A model generated the notes under the pieces. The model did not search any database and was not told the origin of the DNA. It saw only the letters and a list, made by a program, of their open reading frames with translations. From JAIEPT01 sp038217425 (GTDB lineage Bacteria; Planctomycetota; Planctomycetia; Gemmatales; Gemmataceae), in assembly GCA_038217425.1 (NCBI GenBank), contig JBBQPM010000005.1:1-64000 (forward strand): a DNA stretch of 64,000 nt, in the 5' to 3' direction. The position numbers and the translations under genes are program-made. Below, one piece after another: positions 33,194 through 41,280 of the stretch; position 1 is the stretch's first letter, and every line of letters starts with the position of its first letter.

Positions 33194-33835
33194 CTACTTC
33201 TTGCCGAGGTTTTTGAACTGGAAGTCTTTGAAGGACACTTCCATGCCCCCCGACACGGTGTGAAGCTGCAGTGCGATCACGCCCTCGGAGGCCACTGGTT
33301 CCTTGCCTCCCATCTTGAACTCTTCATCGATCATGGTGACGCCGTTGATCTTGATCGTGAAGTGATTGCCGACGACCTTGACGGAGTAGTCGTGAAAGTC
33401 CTTGTTCTTGTCCTTGCCCTTGAACGCGTCCTCCTGGGCTTGCTTGCTGGAAGCCTTCATCATGCCGCCGAAGCGTTCGCCGTAGAGGCTGCCCCAGTAC
33501 CCGGCGCCGATGTCGGCTTGCGGCCCGGCGACGACCCATTTCTTGTCGTCGACGACTTTACTGCGAATCTGCACGCCGCTGTTGCCCTTGCCGTCCTTGA
33601 GGAGAAACTTGAAGCTGAGTTCGAAATCTCCGTACATTTTCTTGTTGACGAGGAAGGTGTTCCCCTTGAGTTCGCCGCCGTGCTTGCCGACGATGGCGCC
33701 GTCCTTCACGCTCCAGTATTCGCTGACGCCGTCCCAGCCGGTCAGGTCTTTGCCGTTGAAGAAGTCCTTGGTGTCATCCGCCCAAGACACAGGGGCGAGA
33801 GCGAACAAAACGAGCAGGGCCCATGCGCGACGCAT
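33194..33835 (-). CDS. DUF1080 (3-keto-disaccharide hydrolase-type) secreted protein
   Basis: 213 residues from the ATG at 33835, which has GGAG six bases upstream. Signal peptide MRRAWALLVLFALAPVSWAD. The mature part is a single concanavalin-like beta-sandwich typical of DUF1080: FFNGKDLTGWDGVSEYWSVK, FELSFKFLLKDGKGNSGVQI, NHFTIKINGVTMIDEEF and SEGVIALQLHTVSGGMEVSF. The family is expanded in Planctomycetes and includes 3-keto-glycoside hydrolases and carbohydrate-binding modules. The length is that of the minimal domain. Substrate not predictable. Confidence 0.9.
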   Translation of the reverse strand: MRRAWALLVLFALAPVSWADDTKDFFNGKDLTGWDGVSEYWSVKDGAIVGKHGGELKGNTFLVNKKMYGDFELSFKFLLKDGKGNSGVQIRSKVVDDKKWVVAGPQADIGAGYWGSLYGERFGGMMKASSKQAQEDAFKGKDKNKDFHDYSVKVVGNHFTIKINGVTMIDEEFKMGGKEPVASEGVIALQLHTVSGGMEVSFKDFQFKNLGKK

Positions 33836-33901
33836 AAGATTCTCCAAATAGAAAGTGGGTCTCGGCGAATTCACCCAGTGTACGCGGGTAAGGCGGGCGC
33901 G

Positions 33902-36583
33902 TCAAATGAATCGGCCCGTGAGACTTTGCGGACACGCCTGGATCGCCCCCGGCGGCCCCGCGGCTACCAAATATCCGCCGGCGCCTCCCGCCTCGGGGCC
34001 CAGGTCGATCACCCAGTCCGCCGACGCGATCAGGTCTCGATGGTGCTCGATCACCACGACGGTGTTGCCCGCCTCCACGAGTCGGCGAAAGACCTCGAGC
34101 AACGGCGCCACATCCCGGCGATGTAGGCCAGTCGTCGGTTCGTCGAGCAGGAACAACGTGCGGCCGCTGGCGACGCGCGCGAGTTCCGTCGCCAGCTTGA
34201 CGCGCTGCGCCTCGCCGCCGGAAAGCTGCCGCGCCGGTTGCCCGAGCGAGAGATATCCCAACCCCACTTCGTCGAGCGCCCGCAGGATGCGTTCCATGTT
34301 GGGCACATTGGCGAATAACTCCCGCGCCTCCGCGACCGACAGTGCCAGGACATCTGCGATTGACTTGCCTTTGAACGTCGCCTCGAGCGTCGGCAGGTTG
34401 AAGCGTTTGCCCTGACACGAGGGACACGGCACGCTCAGGTCGGGCAGGAACTGCAGCGCGACCTTCACCTCGCCGTGGCCCAGGCACTCTTCGCATCGGC
34501 CCCCTTTCGAGTTGAAGCTGAAGCGATTCGCCTTGTAGCCGCGCAGTTTGGCGAGCTTGGTGGCTGCGAAGATTTTGCGGATCTCGTCGAACAGACCGGT
34601 GTAAGTCGCGGGGCTCGAGCGCGCCGAGCGTCCGAGCGGCTTCTGATCGACTTCGATGAGTTTGTCGATCGCTTCCAGCCCTTCGATACTGTCGTGAGCG
34701 CCGGGAGTCGGCGCCAGGAGGCCGAGATGTCGGCGCAAGGCGGGCCAAAGGATGCCGGTGATGAGCGTGCTCTTGCCCGAACCGCTGACGCCGGTGACGC
34801 AGACGAGTCGGCCCAGGGGGAGCGCGACGTCGATGTTTTTGAGGTTGTGCTGCCGGGCGCCGCGAATGACGATCGATTGCGCGGGAGGGGACCAGATCAG
34901 CGACGGCGCTAAAGTCACTTCGCCGCGCAGGTACGGCGCGGTTATCGATGCGGGATTCGCCAGCACCTCCTCGGGCGTTCCCTGGGCGAGTAGACGTCCG
35001 CCTTGCGCGCCGGCGCCGGGACCGATGTCGATGAGATAGTCGGCCGCCCGCATCACCGCTTCGTCGTGCTCGACGATGAGGAGCGTGTTGCCGCGTTGTT
35101 GCAGGACGCGCAGGGCGGCGAGCAAACGGTCGGTGTCGCGCGGGTGCAGGCCGATGGTCGGCTCATCGAGGATATAACAGACGTTGCGCAGTCCGCCGCC
35201 GAGCTGGGTCGCCAGGCGGGCGCGCTGGAACTCGCCGCCCGAGAGCGTCGTCGCCGGCCGATCGAGCGCGAGATAGCCCAGGCCGACCTCGCGCAAAAAG
35301 TGCAGCCGAGTTGCGATCTCCTTCAGCAGAATCTGCAGCACGCGGTCGTCGCGCGGCGATTCGTGCAGCGGCTGAAACAGCGTGTACGCCGCATCGACGT
35401 CGAGCGCGTGGACTTCGTGAATGCCCCGACCGGCGAACTTCACTGACCGTGCCGCAAGATTGACCCGTGCGCCGTGACACTCGGGACAGACAACGTAGCC
35501 GGACAGCCGTTCGAGCGCCTCGGCCAACTCCTCGTCCGTCTCGGCGCGCACTTCGCGGTCGGCAGCGGTGAGCAGCGCGTGCAGGTCCTTCCGTTCCGGG
35601 AACCACGCCAGGATTTCCTCAGCGGTTACGACGCGCGCGGGATCGAGTTGCCAGACTTGCCCCAGGCCGGTGCAGCGCGGGCAGGCGCCGTACGGGTTGT
35701 TGAAATGGAATCGCCGCGGCTCCAGGTCGGGTACCGACGTCCGGCACTGCGGACAGGCGAGCGTCGTCGAATAAACGCGGTCGTTCCAGTCGGAATCCTC
35801 GGCGTCGGTGACGATCGCCCGGCCCTGGCCATGCTTGCTCGCCGTCGCGATCGATTCGTGAAAGCGATCCTCGAGCCCGGGCCGAACCACGAGTCGATCG
35901 ACGACGAGTTCGATGGTGTGACGTTTCCTGGGATCGACCTTGGGAATGTCGCGGATTTCCCAGAGCACGCCGTTGACCCGGGCGCGCAGGAAGCCGCTTT
36001 GGCGAATGCGCAGGAAGGCGTCGCGCTGGTCGCCGGGCTGGTCTTCCACGAGCGGCGCGAGAATGAAGAGCTTTCGGCCCTCGGGGAGCTGCATGGTTTC
36101 GCGGACGATCTCGGCGACGGTGTGCTTGCGGATCTCGGCGCCGCACTGCGGGCAATGAGGCGTGCCGCGTCGTGCCCAGAGCAGGCGGAAATGGTCGTGA
36201 ATCTCGGTGACGGTCGCCAGGGTGCTGCGCGGCCGGGGGGATCCGGTGTGTTGGGCGACGCAGAGAACGGGGGGAAGCCCGGTGACGACGTCGACGTCGG
36301 GCCGGCGCAGTTGGACGAAGAGCGCCCGCGTGTTGGTGCGAAGCGTTTCGAGGTAACGGCGTTGCCCCTCGGCGAAGAGGGTGTCGAAGGCGAGGGAACT
36401 TTTGCCGGAACCGCTTGGACCGGTGATAACGGTGAGTCTGCCTCGGGGGAGGTCGGCATCCAGATTATGCAGGTTGTGCGTCCGGGCGCCGCGGACGCGG
36501 ATCCAATCGGCGGGCTTTTGCTTGACGGAGCGTCGATCGGCGGGCAGAGTTTCTTGAGGGAATTTGGCGTTTATTTTTGACAT
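33902..36583 (-). CDS. uvrA: excinuclease ABC subunit A
   Basis: 893 residues, slightly short of the usual 940. UvrA is the damage-recognising ATPase of nucleotide excision repair. Two ABC modules are seen: the first with Walker A ITGPSGSGKSSLAF (about 53) and the second with VTGVSGSGKSTLI (about 615), signatures LSGGEFQRARLATQLGGG and LSGGEAQRVKLATELARV. Zinc-finger cysteines are HCPQCGAE, then CPQCRTSVPDLEPRRFHFNN with CPRC, and CEECLGHGEVKVALQF with CPSC. Divergent from the thioredoxin-fold lipoprotein. Given its shorter insertion domain it may be a UvrA2-like paralogue; the main copy could be elsewhere. Confidence 0.93.
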   Translation of the reverse strand: MSKINAKFPQETLPADRRSVKQKPADWIRVRGARTHNLHNLDADLPRGRLTVITGPSGSGKSSLAFDTLFAEGQRRYLETLRTNTRALFVQLRRPDVDVVTGLPPVLCVAQHTGSPRPRSTLATVTEIHDHFRLLWARRGTPHCPQCGAEIRKHTVAEIVRETMQLPEGRKLFILAPLVEDQPGDQRDAFLRIRQSGFLRARVNGVLWEIRDIPKVDPRKRHTIELVVDRLVVRPGLEDRFHESIATASKHGQGRAIVTDAEDSDWNDRVYSTTLACPQCRTSVPDLEPRRFHFNNPYGACPRCTGLGQVWQLDPARVVTAEEILAWFPERKDLHALLTAADREVRAETDEELAEALERLSGYVVCPECHGARVNLAARSVKFAGRGIHEVHALDVDAAYTLFQPLHESPRDDRVLQILLKEIATRLHFLREVGLGYLALDRPATTLSGGEFQRARLATQLGGGLRNVCYILDEPTIGLHPRDTDRLLAALRVLQQRGNTLLIVEHDEAVMRAADYLIDIGPGAGAQGGRLLAQGTPEEVLANPASITAPYLRGEVTLAPSLIWSPPAQSIVIRGARQHNLKNIDVALPLGRLVCVTGVSGSGKSTLITGILWPALRRHLGLLAPTPGAHDSIEGLEAIDKLIEVDQKPLGRSARSSPATYTGLFDEIRKIFAATKLAKLRGYKANRFSFNSKGGRCEECLGHGEVKVALQFLPDLSVPCPSCQGKRFNLPTLEATFKGKSIADVLALSVAEARELFANVPNMERILRALDEVGLGYLSLGQPARQLSGGEAQRVKLATELARVASGRTLFLLDEPTTGLHRRDVAPLLEVFRRLVEAGNTVVVIEHHRDLIASADWVIDLGPEAGGAGGYLVAAGPPGAIQACPQSLTGRFI

Positions 36584-36709
36584 GGGCCCGGCCCTGGTAA
36601 ACTGGCGAAAATCGACTCAAGTTATCGAATGTAACGTGCCGATCTTGGAACTTGGCGTCTCCTGCACGGCTCGCGTGAGCTGAGCACCCCGGACGCCGCG
36701 GGGATTGAT

Positions 36710-38026
36710 ATGATCCGTCGGTTCACCCTGCTGTTCTTGCTCCTTGTTATCCTGATTCCAGGGCCGGGTTGTTCGTACTTCAAGAAGCTTACGAATAACG
36801 ACCGAACGACGCCCAAGGAGAAGGACTCGGCCCCCGCGCGCACCAAGGACGAAGATCCGCTGCTCTCTCCCGGCGTGCAAAACAAGGCCGGAACGCCGTC
36901 GGTCCTGGCGGGGCAGGTTCTCGACTTCAACCGAAAGCCCCCGCGCGACACTTCCATCCGCTATGTTTGTATGGAAGACGGCGCCAAACCGAAGGAAGCG
37001 ACCGTCACCGGCGACGGATACTTTGCCATCTGGGACACCCGGCCCGGCAAGAAATACATGCTCGAAGCTCGCGCCAAGAGCGGCGATAAAGTCGTCGCGG
37101 GGATCGCCTACGCCACCGCGCCCAACATGCGCGTGACCATCGACATGAAGGAAGAATTCGTCGGCGCCCACACCTCCCAGCCACAAGGTCCCGAAGCGCT
37201 CTTGCCCGGCGCCAAACAGCCGGAGTCGGCGCCCTTCAACGGCGTCACCATCGGCCCCGCCACCATGGCCGGACTCGATCGGCCCGAAGCAAGCACGCGC
37301 CCCGTCACCCCCGGCACCTGGGTCGGCAAAGGCGCCGACGATCCGACGCTGCATGTGGCCATCAATATTCCGGTGCTGGACGCGATCCCGCCGACTTCGC
37401 CCGTGCCGCCGCTGCCGACCCCCAAACCGGGATTCGTTGAAGCGCCGAAGTCGCCCGGCATGCCGACGCTGTCGATTCCCAGCCAACGCGAATCGCCGAC
37501 CCCGAACTTCCCCGCACCCCCTCCCCCCGTGGCGCCGCTCAGCCAGGATTTCGGCCCCGCGCAAGTTCCCAGCGCCGTCGTCGTCGGCAAGCAAGTCGTC
37601 AACTTCGCCCTCCGCGACGTCAACGAATCGTCCTGGGAACTCAAACGCGATCGCCAAGGCAAACTCGTTCTGCTCGACTTCTGGTTCGCCGGCTGCGGCC
37701 CGTGCAAGGACGCGTTTCCGTACCTCAACAAGCTGCAGAGCAAGTATCCCGCGCAGGTGCTGGAAGTCGTCGGCATCAACAACGAATCCTTTGGCACGCC
37801 CGAAGAGAAACGCATGAGCGTCTTGCGGATGAACCAGACGTACCACTTCGTCTACCGCCAACTCCTGGATCAGAACGAACTCGCGGCCCAGCTCGGCGTC
37901 AAGAGTTACCCGACGATGGTGCTGCTCGACGAGAACGGCTACATCATCTGGCGGCACATCGGCCGATTCGACGCCGCCGTGTCGCAGGAAGTCGAACGCA
38001 TCATCGCGGGCTACGTCCGCAAGTAG
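36710..38026 (+). CDS. TlpA-like thioredoxin-fold lipoprotein
   Basis: 438 residues. Lipoprotein signal with lipobox PGPGC (Cys21). Residues about 65-155 form a carboxypeptidase-regulatory/CNA-B-like beta domain (VLAGQVLDFNRKPPRDTSIR, GYFAIWDTRPGKKYMLEARA). A long Pro-rich linker (about 160-285) follows. The C-terminal 150 residues are a TlpA/ResA thioredoxin domain with CGPC at 329-332 (LLDFWFAGCGPCKDAFPYLN) and the cis-Pro in SYPTMVLLDENG. It should work as an extracytoplasmic thiol-disulfide reductase, perhaps for cytochrome c maturation. A nested palindrome starts at its stop. Confidence 0.9.
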   Translation: MIRRFTLLFLLLVILIPGPGCSYFKKLTNNDRTTPKEKDSAPARTKDEDPLLSPGVQNKAGTPSVLAGQVLDFNRKPPRDTSIRYVCMEDGAKPKEATVTGDGYFAIWDTRPGKKYMLEARAKSGDKVVAGIAYATAPNMRVTIDMKEEFVGAHTSQPQGPEALLPGAKQPESAPFNGVTIGPATMAGLDRPEASTRPVTPGTWVGKGADDPTLHVAINIPVLDAIPPTSPVPPLPTPKPGFVEAPKSPGMPTLSIPSQRESPTPNFPAPPPPVAPLSQDFGPAQVPSAVVVGKQVVNFALRDVNESSWELKRDRQGKLVLLDFWFAGCGPCKDAFPYLNKLQSKYPAQVLEVVGINNESFGTPEEKRMSVLRMNQTYHFVYRQLLDQNELAAQLGVKSYPTMVLLDENGYIIWRHIGRFDAAVSQEVERIIAGYVRK

Positions 38027-38122
38027 AAAGCCCAGGGATGGCTATCCCTGGGAAACACCGAATGCAGCGTCAATTTACAGAAGCGCGGATGCTTCCCCAG
38101 GGAAAGCCATCCCTGGGCTTTC
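38026..38122. repeat. nested palindrome, CCCAGGGATGGC family
   Basis: Arms at 38026-38054 and 38093-38122 pair over about 29 bases with one mismatch and one extra base. Each arm is itself a hairpin (CCCAGGGATGGCTATCCCTGGG). A third, single copy lies at 10833-10862. It separates the lipoprotein gene from thiO. Confidence 0.88.
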
Positions 38123-38143
38123 GGCGGATCGTATAACATCCGC

Positions 38144-39229
38144 ATGGCTCCCGCATACGATGTGGCGATTGTCGGCGGCGGCGTCATCGGCCTGACGACC
38201 GCGTACTTTCTCGCCCAAAAGCACCAGCACGTCCTCGTCCTCGATCGAGGCGACCTCGGACAGGAAGCGTCCTGGGCCGGAGCCGGCATTCTCCCCCCCA
38301 GCGAGCCCGCGTTTGCACAATCTCCCTTCGATCGACTCCGCGCCCTCAGCACCAGCGGCTTCGCCGACTTCTCGCGCGAACTCCAGGAACTCACCGGCAT
38401 CGCCAACGGTTACCGCGTCTGCGGCGGACTCGAGTTCGCCCACCACGCGAGCGCGGCCGACGCCGAGGAATGGCGCGGCGCGGGCGTTCGCTGGGAAACA
38501 CACGAGGACGCCCGAGCGCTCGAACCGGCGCTTGCGCCGAATCTGGGCCAGGTAGTACATCTCCCCGATCTGGCGCAAATTCGCAATCCCTGGCATCTGC
38601 GTGCGCTCATCGCCGCGTGTCAGCAGCTGGGCAACGTCGATCTCGAACCGCACAATGGCGTCGAGCGAATCGTCGAACAGGGGCGCATCGTCGGGCTCGA
38701 AACGCGCGCCGGATTGCGGCAGGCGAACCGTTATCTCTTCACGGCCGGTTCGTGGACGGGCCCGCTGCTCGAGCCGCTGGGGTGGAAGGCGCCGATCGTT
38801 CCGGTGCGCGGGCAGATCGCGCTTCTCAATCCCGGTCGGCCAATCCTCACGAAGGTGCTCATGCAGGGGCCGCGTTACTTGGTGCCGCGCACGGACGGCC
38901 GAATCCTGGTCGGCTCGACGGAAGAATGGGTCGGCTTCGACAAACAAACCACGCCCGAAGGGATCATGGGGCTCGTCGAACTGGCGATCGGCCTCGTGCC
39001 GGAGCTGCGCGGGTCGCCGATCGAAAAGGCCTGGGCAGGACTGCGGCCTGGCAGTGCGGATGGCCTGCCGTTCCTCGGCCAACTTCCGGGCATCGACAAT
39101 GGCTACGTCGCCGCGGGGCACTTCCGCGCCGGCATCCAGCTCTCGCTCGGCACCGGCGTCGTCATGGCCGAGCTTCTCACCGACCGACCTACGCCGATCG
39201 ACCTGCATCCATTCCGCTGCGCCCGTTAG
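38144..39229 (+). CDS. thiO: glycine oxidase ThiO
   Basis: 361 residues. FAD-binding GXGXXG motif in DVAIVGGGVIGLTTAYFLAQ, the ASWAGAGILPPSEP segment near residue 43 that is characteristic of ThiO, and the C-terminal PIEKAWAGLRPGSADGLPFL and YVAAGHFRAGIQLSLGTGVV motifs of DAO-family enzymes. ThiO oxidises glycine to the imine used in thiazole synthesis for thiamine. The usual thiS and thiG companions are not in the window. A cysteine desulfurase, which could supply sulfur for thiazole, is convergent just downstream, but a functional tie is only inferred. Confidence 0.88.
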   Translation: MAPAYDVAIVGGGVIGLTTAYFLAQKHQHVLVLDRGDLGQEASWAGAGILPPSEPAFAQSPFDRLRALSTSGFADFSRELQELTGIANGYRVCGGLEFAHHASAADAEEWRGAGVRWETHEDARALEPALAPNLGQVVHLPDLAQIRNPWHLRALIAACQQLGNVDLEPHNGVERIVEQGRIVGLETRAGLRQANRYLFTAGSWTGPLLEPLGWKAPIVPVRGQIALLNPGRPILTKVLMQGPRYLVPRTDGRILVGSTEEWVGFDKQTTPEGIMGLVELAIGLVPELRGSPIEKAWAGLRPGSADGLPFLGQLPGIDNGYVAAGHFRAGIQLSLGTGVVMAELLTDRPTPIDLHPFRCAR

Positions 39230-39239
39230 GCGCTGCAGC

Positions 39240-39350
39240 AATCCGACAGAGCCCGCAGCGCAAGCAAGGTTCGAATTTCGGCCTTGCTTGCGCCAATCGG
39301 ACAGAGCCCGCCGCGCAAGCAAGGTTCTAATTTCGACCTTGCTTGCGCGG
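39240..39350. repeat. two tandem hairpin units, GCAAGCAAGG family
   Basis: Two direct repeats of about 55 bases (39240-39293 and 39296-39350) each read GACAGAGCCCGCNGCGCAAG followed by a hairpin of CAAGCAAGG with CCTTGCTTG. They fill the gap between thiO and the convergent cysteine desulfurase. Related sequence occurs at 41231-41280. Confidence 0.85.
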
Positions 39351-39360
39351 CGGCGATAAT

Positions 39361-40473
39361 TTACGAACGAATACTTGACCGAATCCGCTTGACCGCCTGG
39401 CAAATCGCCTGGGTCGCCTGATGGACCTCGGCCAGCGTGTTGAGCGCGCTGAAGCTGAAACGGATCGCCGACGTCAGCACCTCGCGGGGCACGCGCATCG
39501 CCTCGAGCACCGGCGACGGCAACGGCGAACCGCTCGAACAGGCCGACCCCGTCGAACAGGCAATCCCCGCGAGATCGAAGGCGATCAGCAGCGCATCGGC
39601 CCGGCAGCCGGGGAACGAGACGTTGCAGACGTACGGTAGCGCGGGATCGAGTCCGGTCGGGACGATCGGCCGGGCGCCTTGCTCGAGTTGTTCGAGAAAT
39701 CGGCGGCGTAGTCCGGTGACATGGCTATGTCGCAAATCGAGATCCCGGGTCGCCAGCTCGAGCGCCTTGGCCAGGCCGACGGCGAGCGGCACCGCCTCGG
39801 TTCCGGGCCGCTTGCCCCCCTGCTGATGTCCGCCGAAAACTTGCGGCGTCAGCTTGGTTCCCTTGCGCAGCAGCAGGGCGCCGCACCCTTTCGGGCCGTG
39901 AAACTTGTGCCCGCTGAGCGTGAGACTGGCGACGCCGAGCTGTTTGAAGGAGACGGCGATGCGCCCGACCGCCGCCGCCGCGTCGCAGTGGATCGGCGCC
40001 GGCGCGTTCAGTTCGTGGATCGGCTGGACGGCGCCGGTCTCGTGATTGGCGAGCATCACCGCGGCGAGCCGAATGTCGTCGGGCCAGCCGTCGGGGGGCA
40101 CGGTCTTGCCATCGCGGCCGACGCCGAGCGTTTGCAGCCGAAAGCCGCGCTCGCGCAGTTTGAGTGCCGGTTCGCCGACGCAGGGATGTTCGATCGCGCT
40201 GACGCAGATCGTGCCGGGTTCGCGTGCCAGGCCGAAGAGGGCGAGATTGTTCGCCTCGGTGGCGCCGCTGGTGAAGAGGACTTCGTCGGCCTCGGCGTCG
40301 AGGCAACGGGCGATGGTTTCGCGCGCTTGATCCAGGGCGAGGCGCGCGTGTCGGCCGAAGCGATGGCTGCTCGCGGGATTGCCCGGGACGTCGGTGAAGA
40401 AGGGACGCATCGCGTCCCAGACTTCCGGCAAGACGGGCGTGCTGGCGGCGTTATCGAAGTAGATGGCGTTCAT
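39361..40473 (-). CDS. nifS: cysteine desulfurase (NifS/IscS-like)
   Basis: 370 residues. PLP-dependent class V aminotransferase: MNAIYFDNAASTPVLPEVWD start, FTSGATEANNLALFG, MLANHETGAVQPI, the Schiff-base lysine in LSGHKFHGPKGCGALLL, and the active-site Cys in STGSACSSGSPLPSPVLEAM. It removes sulfur from cysteine for Fe-S clusters or for thiolated cofactors. No iscU/nifU-type scaffold is adjacent, so it is a single-gene unit. It could serve the MoaD/thiamine pathways nearby, but housekeeping Fe-S supply is equally likely. Confidence 0.92.
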   Translation of the reverse strand: MNAIYFDNAASTPVLPEVWDAMRPFFTDVPGNPASSHRFGRHARLALDQARETIARCLDAEADEVLFTSGATEANNLALFGLAREPGTICVSAIEHPCVGEPALKLRERGFRLQTLGVGRDGKTVPPDGWPDDIRLAAVMLANHETGAVQPIHELNAPAPIHCDAAAAVGRIAVSFKQLGVASLTLSGHKFHGPKGCGALLLRKGTKLTPQVFGGHQQGGKRPGTEAVPLAVGLAKALELATRDLDLRHSHVTGLRRRFLEQLEQGARPIVPTGLDPALPYVCNVSFPGCRADALLIAFDLAGIACSTGSACSSGSPLPSPVLEAMRVPREVLTSAIRFSFSALNTLAEVHQATQAICQAVKRIRSSIRS

Positions 40474-40575
40474 GGGTCACGACCGACGGCCCGCGCCGCA
40501 AGGGCGCGGCCGCTAATACTACATCGCTAGAAACCAGCAGGGTGTTGCAGTAACTTCAAATACAGGAAGCATTTA

Positions 40576-40683
40576 CTCCCCTCTCCCTCCGGGAGAGGGG
40601 TTGGGGGCGAGGGGGAATAGCCGTGCTTTTGAGTTAAGCCATTTCCCCCTCACCCCCGCCCCTCTCCCGAAGGGAGAGGGGAG
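40576..40683. repeat. C/T-G/A-rich inverted repeat (CTCCCCTCTCCC type)
   Basis: Arms at about 40576-40617 and 40643-40683 pair almost completely and each contains its own short hairpin (CCTCTCCCTCCGGGAGAGG; CCTCTCCCGAAGGGAGAGG). This pattern of strand-biased boxes occurs between genes in many large bacterial genomes. Here it fills most of the 227-base gap between the cysteine desulfurase start and the DJ-1 gene end. Confidence 0.85.
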
Positions 40684-40700
40684 AAGATAGCGCTGGAGTA

Positions 40701-41216
40701 CTAAACGGGGCGCTGCAAAAACTTCACCAGCGCCAGCCCGAACGGGGCCAAATCTTTCGGCGTCCGGCTGGAAATGAGGTTGCCGTCGATCACCACTGGC
40801 TCGTCGACCCAGATGGCGCCGGCGTTCTCGAGGTCGTCCTTGATGGCTGTCGTCCCCGTCGTCCTTTTTCCCTTAAGAATCTTCGCGGAGATCGGAATCC
40901 AGCCGCCGTGGCAGATGAAGGCAACGAGCTTGCCCTGCTCGTGGAACTCGCGCGTGAGCTTGAGCACGTGCGGATCGCGGCGGAGCTTGTCGGGCATGAA
41001 GCCGCCGGGGATCAACAACCCGACGTAATCTTCGCTCTTGCAGTCGGCGAGCTTGAGGTCGGCGACCGCGGGGTAGCCGTGCTTGCCGGCGTAGGTCCGC
41101 TTCTCGGCGCCGGCGAGCAGGACCTTGTAGCCCGCTTCTTCCAGGCGGATCTTGGGATACCAGAGTTCGAGATCTTCGTAGATGTCCCCCACGAAGACGA
41201 GGATCGATTGGCTCAT
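40701..41216 (-). CDS. DJ-1/PfpI family protein
   Basis: 171 residues from the ATG at 41216 (MSQSILVFVGDIYEDLELWY), chosen because AAGGA lies six bases upstream. Class I glutamine-amidotransferase-like fold with the conserved Glu in YEDLE, GLLIPGGFMPDKLRRD, and the nucleophile elbow FICHGGWIPISA containing the reactive Cys. C-terminal NLISSRTPKDLAPFGLALVK matches PfpI/YhbO proteins. Members act as deglycases, general stress proteins or proteases; the exact activity cannot be assigned. Stand-alone gene between two intergenic repeats. Confidence 0.9.
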   Translation of the reverse strand: MSQSILVFVGDIYEDLELWYPKIRLEEAGYKVLLAGAEKRTYAGKHGYPAVADLKLADCKSEDYVGLLIPGGFMPDKLRRDPHVLKLTREFHEQGKLVAFICHGGWIPISAKILKGKRTTGTTAIKDDLENAGAIWVDEPVVIDGNLISSRTPKDLAPFGLALVKFLQRPV

Positions 41217-41230
41217 GAACATTCCTTTCT

Positions 41231-41280
41231 GAGCCCGCAGCAAGCAAGGATCGGACCACCTTTGCTCGCACTGCGGGCTG
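41231..41280. repeat. inverted repeat, GCCCGCAG-CAAGCAAGG family
   Basis: AGCCCGCAGCAAGCAAGG on the left pairs imperfectly with CCTTTGCTCGCACTGCGGGCT ending at 41279. It lies between the FHA-phosphatase stop (41281) and the DJ-1 start, and is related to the tandem units at 39240-39350. Confidence 0.75.

Noticed and set aside
39240..39350. Tandem repeats considered as insertion-sequence ends or attachment sites.
   Set aside because: No transposase or integrase is near, and the units are hairpins like the other intergenic palindromes.
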